Assembly (NCBI GenBank): GCA_026770595.1
Contig: MU633578.1
Span: forward strand, 20,360 to 32,654
Origin: Ochromonadaceae sp. CCMP2298
Lineage: Eukaryota > Sar > Synurophyceae > Ochromonadales > Ochromonadaceae
Length of the DNA stretch: 12,295 bases
Direction of reading: 5' to 3'
The first letter of the stretch is position 1. Each line of letters opens with the position of its first letter. The notes beneath the pieces are model-generated. The model had not been told where the DNA came from. It did no database searches and saw only the letters and a program-made list of their open reading frames with translations. Shown in pieces: positions 1-7,227 of this stretch. The translations under genes and the position numbers were made by a program.

Positions 1-51
1 CACACCACTCACACCCCCATACCCACCCACAGCAACCCCACCCACGCACAC

Positions 52-2014
52 AAGAGTCGCCTTCCTCTCGCTCTTGGATATCTTGACTTTCTTGGCCCTC
101 ACCCTGCCCTCCTGACATTCGCGCAGGCCCAGAGTACCCTTACACCACCCAGAAGCAGGACCACTCATAAACCCTATATCCCCCAAACTCCCCTTAACCC
201 CACCCATCCCCATTCCCATACCCCCCCGGGGACCCTGGCCGATACCCAAGCTTCCCCCGGGACCAAGTCCCAGTCCCGGGACTCCCACAAGTCCCACTCC
301 CGGGACTAAGTCTGCGGCCCCCACCTTGGACTCCAGCAGGTGCGCTTCAACCCTGGACAGCCCCAACAACCCCAGACCGTAGAAGGTGGCGTTGGAGTGG
401 ACACTGGCGGATCGCACGGTCAGCACGGCGAGGCGGGTGAGGGGGTAGTTGTGGTGCGAGTGGGGCATCTCGATGGTGTCGTAGCCGGTGAGGGTGTTGT
501 CGTCGGTGTGGGTGTATGTGTGGGGGTGGGTGTGGGTGCTATCGAGGGGTTGGTAGGTAGGTTGGTAGGTAGGTTGGTAGGGTTGGAGGGGGGGCTGGAG
601 GTGCTGGGGCTGGTAGGGGGGCAGGGCGTCTTGGTAGCTCTCCGCCACGCCTAGGCCTCGCAGTGTGAGGTGGCACGAGAGCACCTATTCAGAGAAAGAG
701 CCAAAGGGATTGAGATAAAGGGATTAAGAAAAAGGGATTAAGAGAAAGGGAGTGCGTGTGTGGCGATAGTGTGATAGTGTGTATATGTGATAGTATGCCA
801 TTATGCGAGTGTCTTACCTTCCCGTCGAGGCGGTATAGGTTGGCATGCTTGGTAAGGTTCTCGCCAGTCAGCAGGCTGAGCTCGATGCTCATCATAAGAC
901 TCCTCTCGGTAGCTGTATGTAAAGGGGCGTATAGATGTATATGTAGATGTTAGTGATTATATTAGTGATTATAGTATGTTATATGTTAGGGGTGATATGA
1001 AATGTAAGTGGTTATATAGATGTAAGTGGTACATAGGTATATGTAAGTGGTTATAAAACCAATAAATATCAGTGTGGTTTGGTATTAAAACCACCTGGTC
1101 CGAACAGGTTAGTGGCTATATAGATAGATGTTTATATGAAATAAAACCTCCAATACATAGTGCAAGTTCTGTATTAAACCACTTTCTGTACCTGGTCCGA
1201 ACAGGTCCTCTAGCGGGCACTCGATATTAACCGAGCTGCAGCCGTTAGACTGGATGCCGAATGCAGCACAGAAGACCTTTGGGGGAATGGTTAGATGTAT
1301 GTTATATGTGTTAGTGGTTAGATATGTATGTGTTATAGTGGTTAGATAGATAGATGTTAGGTGTTATACCTTCGAGGCGGTCGAAACCATCACGCGGGGA
1401 CCGTTGCACCCGCGGGGTGTGAAGGTTAGAGTGGCTGTGGAGATAGGAGAAGAGAGGGGAGGGAGGACAGGAGATATGGAGGGAGGGAGATAGGGAGAGG
1501 AGAGGGGAGGGGAGGAAGGATGAGGGACAGAGGAGAAGGGGGATGATACAGAGGAGGATGAGGAGAGGGTGATGATGAGAGGGAGGGAGGATGAGAGGGA
1601 GGGAGGAGAGGGAGGATGACGGAGCAGGCAGTGGGTGGAGGTGGTGGTGGTCGACAGGGGAGGGAAGTATTTCTATATGTAGATCTGACATTAACCAAAG
1701 GCATAATAATCATAATAATCTGTGCTCTTACCTTTGGCAGTGTCCATGATGTCGTCCCAGTTGTTGGTGGGCTCGGAGGGGATGCCCATGGCCGCCGCGG
1801 CAAGACGTAGTTTGGACGGGTTTGAGCGCTTCAATGTGAGGGGCTCCATTTCCTGTGATTCCTTGTGTTGGTGAATTGATTCTCTCTCCCTCTGTTGCTG
1901 GTGGATTGTCTGGCGAATTTCCTGGTGAACCGTCTGGTGAATTGTCTGGTGAATTTCCTGTTGCTGAATAGCTTCCTGGTGCATGTGGTGAATGGCAGCG
2001 CAGACGAGAGCCAT
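52..2014 (-). CDS. Spliced gene of unknown function, His/Gln-repeat N-terminus and possible PAS-like domain; 3' end beyond window
   Basis: I do not recognise this family. Exons on the minus strand: 2014-1732, 1434-1370, 1276-1192, 912-818, 684-325, 111-52 (last end uncertain, donor GTGTGC). All junctions are GT-AG and keep frame. I chose the ATG at 2014; the ATG at 1849 (MEPLTLKRS) is a plausible alternative that would drop the repetitive N-terminus. That N-terminus holds tetrapeptide repeats (IHQT, VHQE, IRQT). The middle reads PRVMVSTASKVFCAAFGIQ, then IECPLEDLF, LLTGENLTKHANLYRLDGK, VLSCHLTLRGLG and RLAVLTVRSASVHSN. The order (small-residue strand, 'L-dL', helix, 'R-x-DG-k', strands ending in 'vR-a-S') loosely resembles a PAS fold; that is inference. 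Exon 5 carries a YQPT repeat and a His/Thr-rich stretch in a loop. The last exon is basic (KKVKISKSERK). It is divergent from the EFHC1-like gene. Confidence 0.6.
221..312. repeat. CCCGGG-rich palindromic repeats inside last visible intron of the left gene
   Basis: Four CCCGGG cores lie in the 213-nt intron 112-324. AGTCCCGGGACT at 272-283 is a perfect 12-bp palindrome, and 295-306 is a one-mismatch copy. They could fold into short hairpins in the RNA. Role unknown. Confidence 0.6.
548..583. repeat. 12-bp exonic tandem repeat encoding YQPT units
   Basis: Three 12-bp copies (plus-strand unit GGTTGGTAGGTA) lie in exon 5 of the left minus-strand gene and encode YQPT-YQPT-YQPL after LQP. The unit length keeps the frame, so copy number can vary without a frameshift. 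Confidence 0.85.
703..751. repeat. 14-bp intronic tandem repeat
   Basis: Three full and one half copy of a 14-bp unit (AAAGGGATTAAGAR on the plus strand) fill much of the 133-nt intron 685-817 of the left gene. On the sense strand it reads as TTAATCCCTTT, a motif seen again near 6795 and 8340. Confidence 0.85.
1083..1206 (-). repeat. Duplicated exon-3 end plus splice donor inside the following intron
   Basis: The 17-bp plus-strand string ACCTGGTCCGAACAGGT occurs at 1190-1206, covering the end of exon 3 and the first donor bases, and again at 1093-1109 within the intron. The adjoining TATTAAA(A)CCAC is also shared (1083 and 1172), with a 7-bp gap. The second copy keeps a GT in the donor position. 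Using it would retain 97 nt that contain an in-frame TAA, so the first donor is the coding one. Confidence 0.8.
1437..1640. repeat. Long polypurine/polypyrimidine tract in intron 1 of the left gene
   Basis: About 200 nt of the plus strand is almost all purine (GGAGG, GAGAGGG and GATGATGA runs with only scattered T and C). On the sense strand it is a very long pyrimidine tract ending at the acceptor CCACAG (AG at 1436-1435). It has triplex-forming (H-DNA) character; that is inference from composition. Confidence 0.8.
1886..1985. repeat. Degenerate 12-bp repeat encoding (I/V)HQ(T/E) units
   Basis: Plus-strand units of the form CTGGTGAATTGT repeat with variation and encode IHQT-IHQT-VHQE-IRQT-IHQ on the minus strand. 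It lies near the N-terminus of the left gene, or in its 5' leader if translation starts at 1849. Confidence 0.75.
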
Positions 2015-2288
2015 TGTGGCAGTTTGATGCGCGATCGCTCGTTGGAGCACGAAATCGTGCAACTGTGCAATCGCGGAGAAGTTTTGTAGACCTAGGCTAC
2101 TTTGTCCGTTGGTCTCAACACCCTGGGCCTTTTTCGTTGCTGCGTGTGAAGCTTCTTACACCCCTGGGATTGGATCGATTTGCCAAGACCTGAGGCCTCC
2201 TGACTATTTTCCCCTTAGGAATTACCCCCTTTTCCACGTAACGTACTTTTGAGGCCCGTTTCATCGCACGGTTTCAGATTTGGATCCT

Positions 2289-2306
2289 CCCTCGCCGAAG
2301 CGAGGG
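2289..2306 (+). other. Perfect hairpin, 7-bp stem with CGAA loop
   Basis: CCCTCGC, loop CGAA, then GCGAGGG gives an uninterrupted GC-rich stem with a four-base loop, about 230 nt upstream of the EFHC1-like ATG. It could lie in the 5' leader of that mRNA. No poly-T tract follows, so it is not a bacterial-type terminator. Confidence 0.5.
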
Positions 2307-2451
2307 CACGCACGGCCACATCCAACCTTTTAATTCTCCTGTGGGTTTGGCAAAAGGCACATTCAGCCACTCACTCTGTTGTTGAAGGCAATCGTTCTCC
2401 AGCGCGTGGTCCATCTCCCGCAGAACGTAGTAGACAGAACGCGCTCCTAGG

Positions 2452-2537
2452 TCAGCAGCAGCATCCGCAGCATTGTCAGCGTCAGCACCAGCACCAGCAC
2501 CAGCACCAACTCTTAGTACCAGCACCAGCACCAGCAC
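2452..2537 (+). repeat. CAG / CACCAG repeat in the 5' leader of the EFHC1-like gene
   Basis: An imperfect array of CAGCAG then CACCAG hexamers, interrupted by AACTCTTAGTAC, ends at the base before the ATG at 2539. It is open in frame with the gene but has no upstream ATG, so it is treated as leader. Confidence 0.75.
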
Positions 2538-2538
2538 A

Positions 2539-5500
2539 ATGAACGGACGCTCACAGTCATTCGCAGCGGGGTCCATGGCCTCCACCGTGTCCTCCGTGTC
2601 CATGCCGGAGCTGCCAAACCTCCCCGGCGTGCGGCGCGACATTTCGCAAATCAACCCCAAACTCTATCGGGAATTCAAGGCATCCCAGTCTCAGGCAGAG
2701 GGCATCGGATACGAGCGCCCGGTGGCCACGCCTCACGTAGCAGAAGAGAACTCTTTGATGAGTTACTTCGACGGCAACGCCTTACTGGAGTTCTCGCAGA
2801 TACTGTCTCCCTATCCCTCAGCGTCGAGGGCCTACAACGACCTGGGGGGGAGATACAGCCTGGTCAGCCAGCAGAGAGACAGACTCTCCAAGGTAATGTA
2901 TTGTATACTGTATTGTATACTGTATTGTATACTATATTGTATACTATATTGTATACTATATTGTATACTATATTGTATATTGTTGCAGTGTGTACTCTTT
3001 GTGTAATGTATCCTATTTGTATTGTATACTATCGTTATGTGACAGACTCTCCAAGATACTAATCCTGTAATCACTACTCCCAGTCTCGCTCCCTGCCCTA
3101 CACGGACACCAAGAACCTGCCCTCCTTCATCACCAACGAGGGCAGGATGTGCTCATTCGTGGCGTTCTTCACCGAGGTACACAGGGACGGGGTGGAGGAT
3201 AGGTCCAGGCAGGTTATCGTGAAACTGTTCCTCGAAGACAGCTCCATCGAGATCGTCGAGCCAAGGGTGGAGAACTCCGGCACCACGCAGGGCAAGTTCC
3301 TGAAGCGCCACCAGGTGTGCAAGCCCAACAGCAGCTCTATCTACACCCTCGCGGATATGCACATCGGCTCCCAGGTGGTGCTATACAACCGCCCCTACAC
3401 CATCATCGACGCCGACGAGTCCACTAGACGCTACCTACGTGAAGCGGGCCGTCCCCTGGACATGGCCCTGCCCACCCCCTCCACCGTGTACGACCCCAAG
3501 AACAGGGCGGGCATGTCCAGGGCTGCTAAGCGCGCCCCGGTGGAGGAGAGCCGCAACAAGGCCTACTTTACCTACGACACCAAGGTACAGTTTCTAATTC
3601 CGAACCCCTCTTTCTATGCTGTAAAAACATGCATACACCCCCATTCACAGCCTATAAAGCTAACCCCACCCCCGACCCCTCCACCTATTAAACCCATCCC
3701 TCACCTCTAAAACCAATCCCTCAGGTTCTTCGTTTCTACGGCGTGTGGGACTGCCGCAACATGCTGTTCGGAGACGAGATCAACGTGAAGCTGCACTACT
3801 CCCTGGCCGAGAACACCATAGAGGTAGTGCCCATCAACGGACGTAACTCAGGTAAGTGCAAGACCCCGACCCTATAACTCTACAACGGCTATAACCCCAT
3901 ATCTTATTATCCTAATACCCAACTACCCTACACCTACTACCCTACCCTTGACCCCGATTCCGCCTGTACAACCCTATAACCCCATAATACTAATGCCAAC
4001 ACCAGCACCAACACTAACACTAACACTAACATAACCCCCCCCCCACCCTCTCTATAACCCTATAACCCCACAACACTATAACACCACTCCCCCACCCTCT
4101 AAAGGCCGCGACCGCCTGCCCAAGCTGCTAAAAAAGACCATGATTATGAAAAAACCCGTCCCTGTGGAATTCGACTTCGACGGGTTTGAGGGGGGGGGTT
4201 CCCTGCTTGGGGAGAGTCTGGGCGAGGGCAGCGGGGAGGAGAAATCTCTTACTGAGGGCAGGCGCACGGCGTCCCCGCAGTCCCGCACTGCCTCTCCTAC
4301 CCACCCACTGGTACGAATACAATATAATATTATAATATAATAATATGATAATATTATAATACAATATACAAAATAACCCTACTTATATACTAATGCAATA
4401 AAACCCTCCCCTTAGGTGCCCACCAAGCCCTACCACTGGACGGACCTCAAGATCGGCCTGGAGATCCCAGTCGCCTCCATGACGCTGCTGCTCATCGGGG
4501 CCGACGAATTCACCAGAGAGTTCTACGGTAAGACACATATTAAACCCTATACCACCCTATTACGCCCTATTACACCCTATTAATCCCTCCCTTTATATTG
4601 ATTTATCCCTCCCTGTATACGTAACTCCCTATTACACTACGACCACCTCTCCTTTTATACTATGTGTATTAACCCCCGCCTTGTATACTACAATTCTATT
4701 AAAACCCTCTCAGCTATGAAGAACATGCCCCTAGACGGACCCATCACCCGCCCCCAGCCCGAGTACCCCTCCCTGGTGACCACCATTCCCCCCTACAACG
4801 GGTTCGGCTCCGAGGAGGACTCGCTGCAGACCTGCAAGCAGACGCTGGTGAGTAGCCTATTATTACCTTAAAACCCTATTAAAAATAAAAAAATGAAATA
4901 AAAATATATATAATATAAAATATGAAATTATATCCCACTAATCCTAAATTCTATTTTACCTAACCCCACTCTACCCCCCCAGGTGATGTCTGCTCCCTCC
5001 AAGGACGGTCTTAAGTTGAAGATGCTGGCTGGCATGATATTGAGATACGAGGCCATACTGGCAGACCCCACGGCCGTGGACGCCCAGCGCAAGTTCATAA
5101 TCCAAGTGCACCTGGAAGACGACACCTTCCAGGTACGTGTGTGTGGGTTTATATGATGTTTGTATAATTATGTAGGTTTATATGGCGATGTGTGAATAAA
5201 TATGTGGGTTTATACGAGTATATAACGAGATCTAACCATCCCCATTCCCTGCACCTTCTACACCTTCCAGATCCGCGAGCCCCCTATTCGCAACTCCGGA
5301 CACAAGGGAGGCATCTTCCTCAGGTATGTGTGTATTAATGCCCCAAATGCCCCATAATTCCCCTATACTGACCCCGACCACCCCTTAATCCCCTAACCCC
5401 CTAACCCACCCCCATTCTATGTAACTACCTATTAAACCCACCCAGACGCTGCAAGCTGGAGACGCACGACGGGTCCAAGCCATTAAAACCCTACGACGTG

Positions 5501-6321
5501 TACCTGGGCGCTCTGGTGCAGATCCTGAGCCACAACTTCGTGGTGCTCAACTGCGACCAGTTTACCTTCAAATTCATGGAAGAGGTAGGATATAACTGCG
5601 GGGCACTGTTTCTGCGACTTTCTTATTCATAATTTATTATTTTTATTTATTTATTATCGTCTGTGACCCCGGCCCTGACTCCAACCCTAACCCCAACTCC
5701 CCTAACCCCCCCACCCTACCCCCCCTCCACACACACACACACACCGCAGAGCGCCACTGACTGGGTGTACTCCCACCTGCCCACCCTGCTGACCAAGATC
5801 AGACCCAAGCAAGACGTGCTCAGAAAACTGCTGCTGACCACCTCTGCTCTCACCAGGTGAGGAAAAAAACCAGGCATTGGATGTTATATCTGTATTAAAC
5901 CCCCTCTTCCCTCTATCTAAACCATGCCTTATTTACCCCCCTTACTCTTTGACATATGCACTAACCCCCCCCCTCTGTACCCCCCTCTCTGCACCCACAG
6001 CCGCACCATGGCGCCTGCTGACATGGCGGAGGTACTAAAGAGGGCCGGTTTGGACGTAAATACACAGGTACGAAACTCTATGTTTTCATACCCACTCTAT
6101 GAAATGTGTTATACCCCCTATGTGTTTATCCCCCTCAATACTGTGTATTAAATCCCCAACCCCAACCCTATTCCTACCCCTAACACCCCCCCACACACAC
6201 CCCTACCACCCCCCCCCCCTGAATATAACAGGAGGTGTATACGCTATTTAGGGCGGTGGATCTGGCACGCACAGGGGTGGTAAAAATGACGCATTTCGTG
6301 AAGTTCGTCATGGAGATGTAG
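2539..6321 (+). CDS. EFHC1: EFHC1/EFHC2/RIB72-type ciliary protein with three DM10 domains, 12 exons, 679 aa
   Basis: Exons: 2539-2892, 3084-3584, 3725-3851, 4105-4310, 4416-4527, 4714-4847, 4983-5132, 5271-5323, 5446-5584, 5750-5856, 6001-6067, 6232-6321 (TAG). All introns are GT-AG and every junction keeps frame. DM10-1 spans about residues 136-245, DM10-2 about 285-436 and DM10-3 about 490-592. Domains 1 and 3 share the signature ED...I.EP...NSG...G.FL.R; domain 2 has NSGRDRLPKLLKK followed by an acidic, Gly/Ser-rich insertion from exon 4. The C-terminus (about 593-679) is helical and EF-hand-like, but its loop DLARTGVVKMTH lacks the usual final Glu, so calcium binding is doubtful. Length fits the family (human EFHC1 is 640 residues). 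Family knowledge: these proteins sit inside the A-tubule of ciliary doublet microtubules and stabilise axonemes. Its presence implies a motile flagellum. EFHC1, EFHC2 and RIB72 cannot be told apart here. Confidence 0.95.
2897..2980 (+). repeat. 12-bp minisatellite, 7 copies, starting at the donor of intron 1
   Basis: Seven copies of TGTATTGTATAC or TATATTGTATAC begin four bases after the exon 1 donor GT (2893-2894). The unit contains the palindrome GTATAC. The 12-bp period leaves a retained intron open (YCIL repeats) up to a stop at 3004-3006. Confidence 0.92.
3041..3055 (+). repeat. Second copy of the exon 1 end inside intron 1
   Basis: GACAGACTCTCCAAG at 3041-3055 is identical to the last 15 bases of exon 1 (2878-2892). 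It lies 28 nt before the acceptor AG (3082-3083) and just before TACTAAT (3057-3063), a good branch-point match. The first copy is followed by GTAATG, the second by ATACTA, so only the first can act as a donor. Confidence 0.85.
4012..4029 (+). repeat. (CACTAA)3 array in EFHC1-like intron 3
   Basis: Three tandem CACTAA units, each matching the YACTAAY-type branch-point core seen once in several other introns here. They sit about 75 nt upstream of the acceptor at 4103-4104, far for a branch point, so they may be chance repeats of an AC-rich tract. Confidence 0.55.
4318..4375. repeat. AT-rich segment in EFHC1-like intron 4
   Basis: Almost pure A/T run built from AATAT, TATAAT and ATAATAT words directly after the donor GTACGAATAC. 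A similar AT-rich run fills intron 6 around 4869-4930. No gene is visible in either. Confidence 0.7.
4545..4600 (+). repeat. CCCTATTA-type repeats in EFHC1-like intron 5
   Basis: CCCTAT followed by ACC, TAC or TAA spacers repeats with a period near 11 nt after the donor GTAAGACAC. The CCCTA core is also common in other introns of this window. It looks telomere-like in composition but the array is short and irregular. Confidence 0.55.
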
Positions 6322-6334
6322 ACATGTAACGGAC

Positions 6335-6388
6335 GTAACGGACATGTCAATTAGGCTGGCGCAGTTTTACGGTCTGTAACGGACATGT
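6335..6388 (+). repeat. 13-bp direct repeat just after the EFHC1-like stop codon
   Basis: GTAACGGACATGT occurs at 6335-6347 and 6376-6388, with a shorter copy at 6327-6334 (TAACGGAC). It starts within 10 nt of the TAG at 6319-6321, so it should lie in the 3' UTR. Both copies can be read as TGTAAC/TGTAA-like words, which PUF-type proteins sometimes bind; that link is weak. Confidence 0.7.
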
Positions 6389-6420
6389 AACTACCTATTT
6401 GCTGATTTAGCAGAGGAGGG

Positions 6421-6515
6421 TACGGAGTATGCGGGAATGGGGGTATAGGTAATGGTGGAGGGTATGGGAGTATGGGGGTACGGGTATGAGAGAATGGGAG
6501 TATGGTGTATGGGGG
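6421..6515. repeat. G-rich GGGAGTATGGGGGTA-type degenerate repeat
   Basis: Repeated GGGTAT, GGGAGTATG and GGGGGTA words with variable spacing. Similar GGGTATG words form the array at 10711-10788 and appear in the last exon of the membrane-protein gene near 9495-9525. Confidence 0.6.
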
Positions 6516-7227
6516 TATTAGCGGGCGCGGGCAAGCAGACTTTAGTGTGCGTAGGGCGTTGGGGTCGTCGGAAAGCAAGAAATGGGGTTGCATACTCCCA
6601 TACTATGGGATATAGGCATCCCCTCTCCCACCTCCCCCCCCAAACCTGCTATTGTACATTTTTTTATGAAACAGAGTCACTCAAGAGGGGAACCTGGGGA
6701 CCTGATTCCCTATTTTGTAATAACGAGACTGTCTTAACACCCAACCCCTTACTCAAACCTTAATCCCCTTATCCCTCCAACCATTCCTCAATCCTTAATC
6801 CCTTACGACGTTATATGATCTGAATATAAAGCGTTCAGTGTATATATATATACATCACATGATATTCATTAGTGTCTCTATATACCGTTTATGCTATCCT
6901 TCACATTATGTCTATATGCGTGACCTCAGGACTCAGCCAGCCTGCAATTGCGTTTGCTCGCGGTCTTTCAAGATAGGGAGGGTGAGATGGGGTGAAGAGG
7001 TGTTTTTCGCTTATTCCCAGGTTCTGGTGTTTCATGGTCCCAGGTGGTCCCCTCTTCCTTTCTTGTTTCTCCAGTTCTTGAGTTCTTTGCTTTCCTCGCT
7101 TTTCAACCTAGCGGAGAGCAAGGGAAGGGCTTTGAGCTTCGAGCTCCACAACCAGAGCCAGCCCACAACTCACAATTCGAACCCATATCAAAGTTCACTG
7201 CACAGAGCCCCCGAGACAAACACAGTC

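Larger units (their letters stand above)
2015..2538. promoter_or_regulatory. Divergent intergenic region between the left gene and the EFHC1-like gene
   Basis: The two start codons point away from each other across 524 bp, so this segment must hold both promoters and both 5' leaders. I see no convincing TATA box. It contains a 7-bp-stem hairpin (2289-2306) and a CAG-rich leader just before the plus-strand ATG. No conserved gene is visible in it; the open frames here are low-complexity and lack ATG starts. Confidence 0.55.
6322..7227. other. Intergenic region between EFHC1-like and membrane-protein genes
   Basis: No conserved coding frame is visible. It holds the 3' flank of the EFHC1-like gene with direct repeats (6335-6388), a G-rich GGGAGTATGGGGGTA-type tract (6421-6515), a CT-rich segment (6600-6800) with CCTTAATCCC words, a TATATATATATA run (6840-6851), and the presumed 5' leader of the next gene. 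A frame in phase with the next gene is open upstream of 7228, but its residues look non-coding. Confidence 0.6.

Noticed and set aside
340-654. Plus-strand frame rich in Val/Gly (VGVGV, GRLVGRLVG)
   Set aside because: Antisense shadow of exon 5 of the left minus-strand gene; no conserved features and no ATG-led context.
1426-1803. Minus-strand Pro/Ser/Leu-rich frames across 1311-1803
   Set aside because: They read through the pyrimidine-rich intron 1 of the left gene; residues simply reflect CCT/CTC repeats.
2274-2660. Minus-strand frame overlapping the EFHC1-like start
   Set aside because: Antisense to exon 1 and to the CAG-rich leader; no domain pattern.
2987-3006. Possible earlier acceptor TTGTTGCAG at about 2988 in EFHC1-like intron 1
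   Set aside because: Using it leads to an in-frame stop at 3004-3006; the acceptor at 3082-3083 restores the DM10 frame.
6838-7227. N-terminal extension of the membrane-protein gene
   Set aside because: The frame is open, but it passes through TATATA and pyrimidine-rich DNA with no conserved pattern; the ATG at 7228 directly precedes a clear transmembrane segment.
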